From NCBI GenBank assembly GCA_934555895.1, contig CAKTFH010000001.1:124001-188000 (forward strand): 64,000 nt of DNA, in the 5' to 3' direction. The notes below the pieces were generated by a model. The model ran no database searches. It was not told where the DNA came from and was given only the letters and a program-made list of their open reading frames with translations. Source of the stretch: an uncultured Muribaculaceae bacterium. GTDB lineage: Bacteria > Bacteroidota > Bacteroidia > Bacteroidales > Muribaculaceae. The translations under genes and the position numbers were made by a program. How positions within the stretch are numbered: position 1 is the stretch's first letter; each line of letters begins with the position of its first letter. Shown in pieces: positions 9,014 to 17,047 of this stretch.

Positions 9014-10246
9014 ATGGATTCAAAACTGTTCACTCCGGCCAGATTAGGCCCCATAGAATTGCGCAACCGCACTATCCGCTCGGCAGCCTTCGAGGGGATG
9101 GGAAAAGACTATAACCCCACCGACATGCTCCACGACTATCATGTGTCGGTGGCCAAAGGCGGCGTGGGCATGACCACTCTGGCGTATGCCGGAGTGTGCC
9201 GCTCGGCCCTGTCGTTCACCACCCAGCTCTGGCTGCGCCCCGAAATAGTGAATGACCTGCGCCGCATCACCGACGACATACACGCCGAGGGCGCCAAGGC
9301 CTCGATTCAGATAGGCCACTGCGGCAACATGACCCACCGGTCCACTGCCGGCGGCACACCCGTAGGTGCCACCACCGGCTTCAACCTCTATTCGCCTACT
9401 TTCTGCCGCGGACTGCGTCCCGATGAACTAAAAGTTATAGCCCGCTGCTTCGGCGACGCCGTGCACACCGCCCGCGACGCCGGTTTCGATTGTGTGGAGG
9501 TGCATGCCGGCCACGGCTACCTTATATCGCAGTTCCTGTCGCCCTACACCAACCGACGCCGCGACAGTTTCGGCGGCCCGCTCGAGAACCGCATGCGATT
9601 CATGCACATGTGCCTCGACCAGGTGATGGAGGCCGCCGGCTCCGACATGGCTGTGGTGGTGAAAACCAACATGCGCGACGGCTTCAAGGGCGGACTTGAA
9701 ATAGATGATTGCCTCACCGTGGCCAAAGAGATTGAGCGCCACGGAGTGCACGGCATAGTGCTGTCGGGCGGTTTCGTGAGCAAGGCGCCGATGTACGTGA
9801 TGCGCGGCGAGATGCCCATCTACTCCATGACCTACTACATGAAACAGCTGTGGCTCAAATACGGTGTGCGCCTGGCCGGAAAATACATGATTCCGTCGGT
9901 GCCCTTCGAGGAGCTTTACTTCCTCGACGACGCCCGCCGTTTCCGCAGCGAACTGAAACTGCCTCTGATTTACGTTGGGGGCGTGTGCAGCCGCGAAAAT
10001 GCCGACAAGGTGCTCGACGAGGAGGGCTTCGACTTCATACAGATGGGACGCGCCCTGCTCAACGACCCGGCTTTTGTCAACAAGATGAAGGCCGACCCCT
10101 GCCACCACTCGGCCTGCGAGCATGTGAACTACTGCATAGCCCGCATGTATTCACGCGAGATGGCCTGCCACCAGCACTGCAAGGGACTTCCCGACAAGAT
10201 TCTCAAGGAAATCAACGAAATAAAGGTCCGCAATGGAAAGGCTTGA
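9014..10246 (+). CDS. Old Yellow Enzyme-type NADH:flavin oxidoreductase, candidate steroid 5-beta or enoate reductase
   Basis: 410 residues: one FMN-binding TIM barrel without the FAD/NAD domain that lengthens BaiCD/BaiH and 2,4-dienoyl-CoA reductases. Visible motifs are LFTPARLGPIELRNR, QIGHCGN (Gln99, His102), and the substrate-binding EVHAGHGYLISQFLSP with His164 and His167, followed by TNRRRDSFGG..ENRMRF. The glycine-rich strand is IYVGGV. The last 50 residues hold five Cys, recalling the iron-sulfur region of the larger relatives but with different spacing. OYE-family members saturate C=C bonds next to a keto group. Its place next to an SRD5A homologue suggests the opposite (5-beta) stereochemistry or a second double bond. 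Confidence 0.87.
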   Translation: MDSKLFTPARLGPIELRNRTIRSAAFEGMGKDYNPTDMLHDYHVSVAKGGVGMTTLAYAGVCRSALSFTTQLWLRPEIVNDLRRITDDIHAEGAKASIQIGHCGNMTHRSTAGGTPVGATTGFNLYSPTFCRGLRPDELKVIARCFGDAVHTARDAGFDCVEVHAGHGYLISQFLSPYTNRRRDSFGGPLENRMRFMHMCLDQVMEAAGSDMAVVVKTNMRDGFKGGLEIDDCLTVAKEIERHGVHGIVLSGGFVSKAPMYVMRGEMPIYSMTYYMKQLWLKYGVRLAGKYMIPSVPFEELYFLDDARRFRSELKLPLIYVGGVCSRENADKVLDEEGFDFIQMGRALLNDPAFVNKMKADPCHHSACEHVNYCIARMYSREMACHQHCKGLPDKILKEINEIKVRNGKA

Positions 10247-11030
10247 CCATCGGCTCGCGCTCGTCACAGGCGCATCGAGCGGCATAGGCCTCTGCTTCTG
10301 CCGTGAGCTGGCCTCACGGGGCTGCTCGCTCGCCATGGTCAGTAACCAGGACAACCTGGCCGATGTGGCGGCGGAGATTGCCGGGAAATACGGTGTGGAG
10401 GTCCATAGCCTCTTCTGCGATCTCACAGCTCCCGACTGCACCGAGACCATCACCGCCTGGCTCGACGCGGAGAAGCTGTCGCCCGACTACCTCATCAACA
10501 ACGCCGGCATATTCAGCTTCAGACCGCTCACCGAAACCCCGGAAGGGAAAGTGAACGCCTTCGTCGACCTCCACGTGAGGGCCGTCACGATGCTCTCCCG
10601 CGAGTTCGGCCGCCGGTTCGCCGAGCGCGGACACGGCCGCATACTCAACATGAGCTCGATGTCGTGCTGGATGCCGATGCCGGGCATAGCTCTCTATTCG
10701 GCCACCAAGGCCTATATACGCGTGCTCAGCCGTGCCCTGCACTACGAACTGCGCGACGCGGGAGTGACCGTCACCGTGGCATGTCCCGGAGGCATAGCCA
10801 CCGACCTTTTCGGCCTCCCTGAGAGCCTCAAGCGTCTGGCGGTGAACATCCGCGTGCTCGACACCCCTGAGCACTTCGCCCACAAGGCCGTCAACCGCAT
10901 GCTCAAAGGCCGCAAGCAGTATATCAACGGATGGCTCAACAGGCTGAGTATATTCTTCGTAGCAATCACGCCCACACCGGTGCGCATGCAGGTGAAGCGC
11001 CGCATGCTCGACCGCGGAATCACACGCTGA
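10233..11030 (+). CDS. Short-chain dehydrogenase/reductase, candidate hydroxysteroid dehydrogenase (first of two)
   Basis: 265 residues, classical SDR. The cofactor motif TGASSGIG is at 12-19, NNAG at 89-92, catalytic Ser around 141-144, and Tyr155 and Lys159 in YSATK. After the dinucleotide motif there is no early acidic residue at the strand-2 end (SNQD), so cofactor choice is uncertain. The start overlaps the previous gene's end by 14 bases, which indicates translational coupling. It probably interconverts a keto and a hydroxyl group; 3-alpha or 3-beta hydroxysteroid oxidoreduction is inferred from the neighbours. Confidence 0.85.
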   Translation: MERLDHRLALVTGASSGIGLCFCRELASRGCSLAMVSNQDNLADVAAEIAGKYGVEVHSLFCDLTAPDCTETITAWLDAEKLSPDYLINNAGIFSFRPLTETPEGKVNAFVDLHVRAVTMLSREFGRRFAERGHGRILNMSSMSCWMPMPGIALYSATKAYIRVLSRALHYELRDAGVTVTVACPGGIATDLFGLPESLKRLAVNIRVLDTPEHFAHKAVNRMLKGRKQYINGWLNRLSIFFVAITPTPVRMQVKRRMLDRGITR

Positions 11031-11043
11031 CCCATCACGACAC

Positions 11044-11835
11044 ATGAAATCAGAACAGATAAGATATTCAGCCGACATGCTGCCCGAAAGGTGCCCGGTG
11101 GTGCTTACCGGCGCCACGGGAGGCATAGGGCATGAAATCGCAAGCGAACTCGCCCGCACGGGCATCGATATGATACTCCCCTGCCGCAACGAGGCGAAAT
11201 TCCACGCGCTGGAGCAGACCCTTAAGGCCATAAATCCCTCGGTATCGCTGCAATTCATTCCCCTCGACCTCAACCGCGCCGACTCGGTGCGCGAAGCGGC
11301 GGCAATGCTCAAGGATACGCCCCTCGCCGGAGTGTTGAACAACGCCGGCATAATGTGCCGCAGCTTCACACTGAGCCCCGACGGCCCCGAGACAACGCTT
11401 AACGTGAACTATTTCAACACCCGCCTGCTCAACGAACTGCTGCTTGAACAGGTGAAGCCCCGGGGCGCCCTGGTGTTCACCACATCGCTCACACGCCTTT
11501 TCGGGAAAAAAAAGAATCTCCCGGAGACAGTCACCGCCGAAACCTTCAGTCAGCTCGGCACCTACGCGCTGTCGAAAAAGCTGCTCACCCGCTATGCCAT
11601 GGAGCTCGCTCCCCGCGCCAAAGCCCGCGGAGTGAAGGTGAATCTGTGCGACCCAGGGGTGGTCGACACCGGCATCATAGCCATGGACAGGTGGTTTGAC
11701 CCTTTGGCCGACATATTTTTCCGCCCGTTCATCCGTTCGGCGGCCAACGGCGCACGCCCGGCGCTGCGCGCGCTTTTCGCACCGGCGGCCGACTCTCCAC
11801 GCATCTACACACTGCGGCGCACCCATTTGCGCTGA
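11044..11835 (+). CDS. Short-chain dehydrogenase/reductase, retinol-dehydrogenase-like (second of two)
   Basis: 263 residues. TGATGGIG is at 22-29, then PCRNEAK (Arg after strand 2, typical of NADP(H) users), NNAG at 99-102, Ser148, and Tyr174 and Lys178 in YALSK. The arrangement resembles retinol dehydrogenase/WWOX-type SDRs that act on lipophilic alcohols. It starts 13 bases after the previous SDR and is probably in the same transcript. The two SDRs are clearly different from each other, which suggests different substrates or stereochemistry. Confidence 0.84.
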   Translation: MKSEQIRYSADMLPERCPVVLTGATGGIGHEIASELARTGIDMILPCRNEAKFHALEQTLKAINPSVSLQFIPLDLNRADSVREAAAMLKDTPLAGVLNNAGIMCRSFTLSPDGPETTLNVNYFNTRLLNELLLEQVKPRGALVFTTSLTRLFGKKKNLPETVTAETFSQLGTYALSKKLLTRYAMELAPRAKARGVKVNLCDPGVVDTGIIAMDRWFDPLADIFFRPFIRSAANGARPALRALFAPAADSPRIYTLRRTHLR

Positions 11836-11854
11836 CCCAAACAAAAGACACACT

Positions 11855-12382
11855 ATGCAGAAAAAGACCATATGGGAAATGGGACGCGACACCGTGGAGC
11901 AGTTCCGCGCCAAGGAGAAGATGCCTGTGGCCGTGGTGCTCGACAATGTGCGTTCGCTTAACAATATAGGTTCGATATTCCGCACCTCCGACGCCTTCCG
12001 TGTGGCGGAAGTGGTGCTGTGCGGCATCGCGGCCACTCCCCCCTCACCCGAAATCCACAAGACGGCTCTCGGCGCCGAGGAGTCGGTGTCATGGCGATAT
12101 TTCGCCGACACCACCGAAGCCGTGGAAACCCTGCGGCGTGAAGGGCACACAATCTGTGCTCTCGAGCAGGTGAACGGCAGCGTACCCCTCGACCGTTTCG
12201 AGCCGGAACAGGGGCAGCGCTATGCCATAGTGGCAGGACATGAAGTAGACGGAGTGGACCAGCGTGTGGTGGATATGGCGGATTACTGTCTTGAGATACC
12301 TCAGGAAGGCACGAAACATTCACTCAACGTGGCTGTGAGCACGGCCATAGCCATATGGCACTTCTATCTGAGGCTGCGATAA
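11855..12382 (+). CDS. RNA 2'-O-methyltransferase, SpoU/TrmH family
   Basis: 175 residues, a minimal SPOUT domain. The knot motifs are LDNVRSLNNIGSIFRTSDAF, IVAGHEVDGV and IPQEGTKHSLNVAVSTAIAIW. The family methylates ribose in tRNA or rRNA using SAM. It lacks the N-terminal substrate-binding domain of RlmB, so the target RNA is uncertain. It is the last gene of the plus-strand run (19 bases after the SDR) and converges on rnhB with 10 bases between the stops. The start at 11855 is the first ATG that does not overlap the SDR gene. Confidence 0.88.
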   Translation: MQKKTIWEMGRDTVEQFRAKEKMPVAVVLDNVRSLNNIGSIFRTSDAFRVAEVVLCGIAATPPSPEIHKTALGAEESVSWRYFADTTEAVETLRREGHTICALEQVNGSVPLDRFEPEQGQRYAIVAGHEVDGVDQRVVDMADYCLEIPQEGTKHSLNVAVSTAIAIWHFYLRLR

Positions 12383-12392
12383 GTGACGGCTG

Positions 12393-13010
12393 TCAGAAAA
12401 GCGTGAGCTGCAGCGGCAACAGGCGGAACGAACGACGGTGATGCACGGTGACTCCCAGTCGCTCTATGGCCTCACGGTGGGCAGGAGTGGGATAGCCCTT
12501 ATTCACTTCCCAGGCATAGCCGGGAAAAGCCTCGGCAAGCTCGCGCATCATGGCGTCACGGTGAGTCTTAGCCAGGATAGAGGCCGCTGCTATGTTGCCG
12601 AAACGGCCGTCGCCCTTGACGAATGTGTGCCAGGGAATGTCGCCGTAAGGCTTGAAGCGGTTGCCGTCGACTATCACGCTACCGGGCCGCACCTTCAGCC
12701 CGTCAAGGGCTCGGTGCATGGCCAGAATGCTGGCATTCAATATATTTATCTTGTCTATCTCCTGTGGCGAGCACACTCCCACGGCCCATGCCGTGGCCTC
12801 GGCCTCGATGATGGGGCGCAGCGCCTCGCGGCGCTTTTCGGTGAGCTGTTTCGAATCGTTAAGCCAAGGATGATGGAAATCGTCGGGCAGAATCACCGCG
12901 GCGGCCACCACCGGGCCCGCAAGACATCCGCGGCCCGCTTCGTCGCATCCGGCCTCCAGAGCCGAGAACTGCCAACAGCTGGGCAGACTTACCGATTGCT
13001 TTACCGACAT
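12393..13010 (-). CDS. rnhB: Ribonuclease HII
   Basis: 205 residues. It nicks RNA/DNA hybrids and single ribonucleotides in DNA. The metal site begins with [21 protein letters not shown] (Asp-Glu at about 22-23), followed by [26 protein letters not shown] and the [21 protein letters not shown] block. It is the last gene of the minus-strand operon that starts at 18574, 14 bases after the acetyltransferase gene. Confidence 0.95.
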   Translation of the reverse strand: MSVKQSVSLPSCWQFSALEAGCDEAGRGCLAGPVVAAAVILPDDFHHPWLNDSKQLTEKRREALRPIIEAEATAWAVGVCSPQEIDKINILNASILAMHRALDGLKVRPGSVIVDGNRFKPYGDIPWHTFVKGDGRFGNIAAASILAKTHRDAMMRELAEAFPGYAWEVNKGYPTPAHREAIERLGVTVHHRRSFRLLPLQLTLF

Positions 13011-13024
13011 GGTTTCCTTAGGTT

Positions 13025-14155
13025 TCAGATGGGTTTACGGTAGGAACGGCGGCGGCGGTGCTGACGGGCATCGAACGAGCCCCACTGGTTCTGCACCTTG
13101 GCGTTCGACTCAAGCTCGGGATTCGACTCGGCGTGCTTGTAGCCGTTCTTGATATAATAGGGAATCAGGTCGGCGAAGAGCAGCGCGTTCACACCCTTGT
13201 TCTGATATTCCGGCTTCACGGCAATAAGCAGCAGGTCCACGGCGTCGCTCTTGCCGAGGAGCACCGGCAGCAGGTGCACCCAGCCGAAGGGGAAGATGCG
13301 GCCGCGGCACTTCTGCAGGGCACGCGAGAACGACTGTATGCTGATGCCTATGGCCACAATCTTGTCGTCTGCATCGGTCACCACCGTCACGAGCTCGAGA
13401 TTTAGGATGCCCAGATACATGTTGATGTAATACTGTATCTGCTTTGGGCTTAGCGGCGAATATCCATAGAGCTTGTCGTAGGCCTCGTTGATGAGTTCGA
13501 AGAGCGCCACGCCATATTCGCGCTTGATTTTCTTTCGCGAGGTGTATTTTTTGACCTTCAGATTGTTGCGTTCTTTCACAATCTCGGCTATCCTTTTGTG
13601 CTTTTCGGGCACGGCGTCGGGTACCTTGAGGTAATATTCCACCCAGTCAGCCTCCTTCTGGAATCCCATGCGCTCCATGTGCGCGGGGTAGTAGGGATAG
13701 TTGTAGATGGTGGCCATGGTGCCGACCTCCTCATACCCCTCAACGAGCATGCCCTCCTGGTCCATATCGGTGAATCCGAGCGGGCCCACCATGGAATTCA
13801 TGCCTTTGGAGCGGCCCCATTCGGCCACGGCGTTGAAGAGAGCGTCCGATACCTCGGGGTCATCAATGAAATCCACGAAACCGAAGCGCACATCCTTGTT
13901 GCCGGTGCGGCCATTCACCTTGTGGTTGATAATGCCGGCGATGCGGCCCACAGGCTTTCCGTCACGGAAAGCCATGAATGCCTGTGCCTCGCAGAAGTCG
14001 AAAGCAGGATTTTTCGAAGGAGTGAGAGTGTTGGCGTCATCCATCACCAACGGCGGCACATAATAGTCGTTGCCTTTATAGAAATCTATACCGAATTTCA
14101 CGAATTTCTTAAGCTGCGACCTGCGCGGCTCTATCTTGCGTATCTCTATTGCCAT
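13025..14155 (-). CDS. GNAT-fold acetyltransferase-like protein (YghO-like)
   Basis: 376 residues. The layout is that of large GNAT-like proteins often annotated 'N-acetyltransferase' in Bacteroidetes: an N-terminal [26 protein letters not shown], a GRIAGIINH strand, and [18 protein letters not shown]. The C-terminal half ends with [43 protein letters not shown], which resembles the acetyl-CoA-binding loop and following strands. The substrate is unknown. In the operon it sits 25 bases after the pseudokinase gene and 14 bases before rnhB. Confidence 0.75.
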   Translation of the reverse strand: MAIEIRKIEPRRSQLKKFVKFGIDFYKGNDYYVPPLVMDDANTLTPSKNPAFDFCEAQAFMAFRDGKPVGRIAGIINHKVNGRTGNKDVRFGFVDFIDDPEVSDALFNAVAEWGRSKGMNSMVGPLGFTDMDQEGMLVEGYEEVGTMATIYNYPYYPAHMERMGFQKEADWVEYYLKVPDAVPEKHKRIAEIVKERNNLKVKKYTSRKKIKREYGVALFELINEAYDKLYGYSPLSPKQIQYYINMYLGILNLELVTVVTDADDKIVAIGISIQSFSRALQKCRGRIFPFGWVHLLPVLLGKSDAVDLLLIAVKPEYQNKGVNALLFADLIPYYIKNGYKHAESNPELESNAKVQNQWGSFDARQHRRRRSYRKPI

Positions 14156-14180
14156 TGTCAGTGATGTGATTACAGAAGTG

Positions 14181-14927
14181 TCAAAGTGCGGGATGCTTGA
14201 ATGTGAGGAAACCTAAGATTATTATCATCAGTACCAGGAACGATATCACCAGCGTGTAGAGCCGACGGTTGGAGTTGCCCGAAAGCGCCATTTTCAGGTC
14301 CGGCACATCGCGGAAACGACGACGCGGGTCGTCGCTGAGGCAGCGGTCAGCTATGCGGTTGAGATGCGGGTCGCGGTCGCCGGTGCGCTGCAGAACCTCC
14401 TTGAGTACTCGCCCGTATGAGCGGATATCATCGGTGGCCACGGCCTGCGAGAGATGCGCCTTCTGGTCGAAACCCACATCTATCACCTTGAGATTTCTCA
14501 CCTTTTCAGTAAAAATGATAGTCTCGGGCCGTATGGGGTGATGTTCTATGTGATTCTGCTGTATGTAGCCTATGGCGTCGGCGAGACGATAAACCAGTGT
14601 ATTCTTGATTTCGGGCGTCACTTCGCCGCGGTCGAGCAACTTGCGCAGGGAGTCGCCATAAACATCGTCGGTGATGATGCACATGCCGAGGCCGGGTACC
14701 TCTTCGAAGTCATTGATCATGATGATGTTGGGGTGCGCCAGATTGTAGCGCACATCAAACTCCTTCTCAATCATGGCCCGGTACTCCTCCTTGTCGCGCA
14801 GTTCGGGACGCAGAGTCTTGAGCATAACCCACTTGCCATGCTTGCGGGCTGTATATACTTCATAGAACTCCTCGTCCCATTCGGGCAGGTGCTCTATCTC
14901 GGTCCATTTCGGCTGGTCGTGATTCAT
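14181..14927 (-). CDS. Membrane-anchored protein kinase-like protein with degenerate catalytic loop (probable pseudokinase)
   Basis: 248 residues. The N-lobe has no glycine-rich loop, but the VMLK lysine (Lys37) and an alpha-C glutamate (Glu54/56) are present. In the C-lobe the HRDLKPEN region reads HHPIRPETI (129-137), so the catalytic Asp is replaced by Pro131; the DFG Asp survives as DVG at 150. A single span (about 224-245) ends the protein, a tail-anchored layout like bacterial Ser/Thr kinases but without an outside domain. Catalysis is unlikely; nucleotide binding or a scaffold role is possible. It lies 8 bases after the DUF4919-like gene. Confidence 0.75.
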   Translation of the reverse strand: MNHDQPKWTEIEHLPEWDEEFYEVYTARKHGKWVMLKTLRPELRDKEEYRAMIEKEFDVRYNLAHPNIIMINDFEEVPGLGMCIITDDVYGDSLRKLLDRGEVTPEIKNTLVYRLADAIGYIQQNHIEHHPIRPETIIFTEKVRNLKVIDVGFDQKAHLSQAVATDDIRSYGRVLKEVLQRTGDRDPHLNRIADRCLSDDPRRRFRDVPDLKMALSGNSNRRLYTLVISFLVLMIIILGFLTFKHPAL

Positions 14928-14935
14928 AGGGCGGA

Positions 14936-15598
14936 CTATTGAAGCGGGTGTGACTTGAAGAATTGTTTCTCGTGGGTGTTGTCGAAGTATAGTATATGGT
15001 TGCGGTCGCTGCCGGGGAACACCACCTTTATGGCGTCGATGTCGCCCACCTTGGTGCGCTCAACGATATGGTCGATGGAGAGCACATTGCGCAGCAGGCG
15101 CGTCATGTCGGCCGAGGCTATCACATGGAAAGGCGAACGGGCATCGGTGCCTGAACCGCTCTCGAGGATGGCCGTGGCCACCATGTCGGCGCGTATGCCG
15201 TAGTGGAGTATGCGCGGCCCCATGTCGCCCCTCTCGCGCAGACGCTCGGCCGAGGCGAGGGCAAGTACATTGAGGTCGAGGCTCACAGGATTCAGTTTCA
15301 GCGCTTTTTCAGCCATTTCAAGGGCTTTCTCATATTCCTCGGCCTCGTAGGCGGCCTCCACCTCCGGGAATGTCTCACGGGGGTCGTAGTTCTGCGAGAA
15401 GGAATAACCGAAATACACTTTCAGCATATCCTCCACGGTGAGAGTGGTATCGGCTTGCTCGAAGCGGTCGGTGAGGGCGCGGTAATCGGCCGGATGCATC
15501 TGGGTGTCGACCTCGAGCGCGGTGAAGTCAAGCGCCACCGCGCTGAGCACCGCACACACCGCGGCCACATGGAGCAGAATCAGTTTCTTTGTTGACAT
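14936..15598 (-). CDS. DUF4919-like secreted protein with a TPR-like helix pair
   Basis: 220 residues. An N-terminal hydrophobic segment (about 5-24) looks like a signal peptide or anchor. VEDMLKVYFGYSFSQNYDP and the EAEEYEKALEMAEKALKLNPVSLDLNVLAL repeat-like helices follow, then a beta-rich half ending in HILYFDNTHEKQFF. This pattern fits DUF4919 proteins of Bacteroidetes, whose function is unknown. It follows the alkaline phosphatase gene with one base between them, so translation is probably coupled. Confidence 0.6.
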   Translation of the reverse strand: MSTKKLILLHVAAVCAVLSAVALDFTALEVDTQMHPADYRALTDRFEQADTTLTVEDMLKVYFGYSFSQNYDPRETFPEVEAAYEAEEYEKALEMAEKALKLNPVSLDLNVLALASAERLRERGDMGPRILHYGIRADMVATAILESGSGTDARSPFHVIASADMTRLLRNVLSIDHIVERTKVGDIDAIKVVFPGSDRNHILYFDNTHEKQFFKSHPLQ

Positions 15599-15599
15599 G

Positions 15600-17021
15600 T
15601 CAGAATTTTTCTCCCTTCACTATCTTCAGAATCTTCTTCGGGAGGTCGGTGTTGTCGTTGAAGTTAGAGAAATGTCCGGCACCCGCGCCCACCACATAGA
15701 GGGGTACGGGATGGCCGGTATGGTCGTTTGTGGTCCAGCCGAAACCGCTTTTGCCGTTGAGCAGGCTGAACACGCGCTCCACAAAGCGGTTCGACGACGA
15801 ATAAAGTGTCTTGAGGTCGTCGCCGGCCTTATGCTCCACGAAAGTCTTGTCGAAGAGCTCGCGCAACTCCTTCTGCTCATTGTCGGAAAGCTTCACGGCG
15901 GTACCGAAACCAAATTTATCGGCGAGCAATGTCTGCATGTACTCCCATGTGTAGGTGTCGCCGCTGTTGATCATGCTGCGGGTGAGCTCGGAAAATTTGT
16001 CCTTTGAAATTTTCTGAGCGCGGGCCACTTCAGGATGGGCGCTGTAGCCTGTGGTGCGGCATCCTACCGACATGCCGCCTGTCTCATGGTCGGCGGTGAC
16101 GAGGATAAGTGTCTCGTCGGGGTGCTCGAGATAGAAGTTGTATGCCTCCTGAAGAGCCTCGTTGAAGTTGATAACCTCGCGCACCGATGTGCCGCCGTCG
16201 TTGCCGTGACCGGCATGGTCGATGTTGCCGCCCTCCACCATCATGAAGAAGCGGTCAGGGCTCACGCGCTTGAGGTGGCTGATGCCGGCGCGGGTCATCT
16301 CGGGCAGACGCAGGCCGCCGGCCAGGGAATCGACGGTATATCCGATCTCATTGTTCATTTCCTCATGGAACGGGCTGAGCAACAACACCTTCTTTGCCTT
16401 GGGATCGAGCTGCTCCATGCCTATGGCCACGCTCACGTTGTTGGCCTTGAGGAGGTCCCAGATGTCGTTGGGCTTGCCGTCTTTCCCCTTGGTGCCGCGC
16501 ATGCCGGCTCCGGCGAGGAAATCATATCCGCTCTCGGCGAGCGAGCGGTCGATATCATAGAAGTCACCGCGGTTGGGCACATGGGTGTAGAATGCCGCTG
16601 GAGTGGCGTCGTCGATACCCACAGAGGTCACGAGGCCCACGCCCCAGCCCGCATCCTTGAGGTGACGGGCCACTGAAGTGACGGCCACCGTGTCGGCGTC
16701 CATGCCGAGCATGCCGTTCCTGGTCTTGTTGCCGGTGGCGAGTGCGGTGCCTGCGGCGGCCGAGTCGGTGACATCCGACGATGCCGAGTGGGTGGTGATC
16801 ATCGACACCACCGGGAAAGTGGTCATGAGCAGTGGCTTGTCGCTGCCGAGCACCTCCTTGTTGTAGAGCTGGGCGTTGGTGGCCTCGGCTATACCCATGC
16901 CGTCGCCGATGAAATAAAACACATATTTGGGTGTCTTGGCCTGAAGACCCGAGACTGAGAAAAGGGCGATGGCTGCTGCGGCTGCGAAGCGGCGCACGCG
17001 GTTAGATGTTTTTGTAGGCAT
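15600..17021 (-). CDS. Alkaline phosphatase (PhoA superfamily), exported
   Basis: 473 residues from the ATG at 17021. A clear signal peptide (RRFAAAAAIALFSVSGLQA) precedes KYVFYFIGDGMG, where Asp40 is a metal ligand. The nucleophile Ser87 sits in TDSAAAGTALATGNKT. Later metal ligands are in GGNIDHAGHG, TADHETGG and the final THTGHP-type motif, here NDHTGHPVPLY. It hydrolyses phosphate monoesters in the periplasm. An in-frame TTG at 17051 would extend the protein by ten hydrophilic residues before the signal, so the ATG is preferred. The operon runs from the GH3 gene, 26 bases upstream. Confidence 0.93.
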   Translation of the reverse strand: MPTKTSNRVRRFAAAAAIALFSVSGLQAKTPKYVFYFIGDGMGIAEATNAQLYNKEVLGSDKPLLMTTFPVVSMITTHSASSDVTDSAAAGTALATGNKTRNGMLGMDADTVAVTSVARHLKDAGWGVGLVTSVGIDDATPAAFYTHVPNRGDFYDIDRSLAESGYDFLAGAGMRGTKGKDGKPNDIWDLLKANNVSVAIGMEQLDPKAKKVLLLSPFHEEMNNEIGYTVDSLAGGLRLPEMTRAGISHLKRVSPDRFFMMVEGGNIDHAGHGNDGGTSVREVINFNEALQEAYNFYLEHPDETLILVTADHETGGMSVGCRTTGYSAHPEVARAQKISKDKFSELTRSMINSGDTYTWEYMQTLLADKFGFGTAVKLSDNEQKELRELFDKTFVEHKAGDDLKTLYSSSNRFVERVFSLLNGKSGFGWTTNDHTGHPVPLYVVGAGAGHFSNFNDNTDLPKKILKIVKGEKF

Positions 17022-17047
17022 TTCGATATGATGGTTTTCTATGTTGT

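Noticed and set aside
9014..10246. BaiCD/BaiH-type bile-acid oxidoreductase
   Set aside because: The protein ends after the FMN barrel and lacks the FAD/NAD domain, and its Cys spacing differs; it is better described as a short OYE-type reductase.
12383..12392. Terminator between the convergent SpoU and rnhB genes
   Set aside because: Only 10 bases separate the stops and no hairpin with a T-run is seen across the junction.
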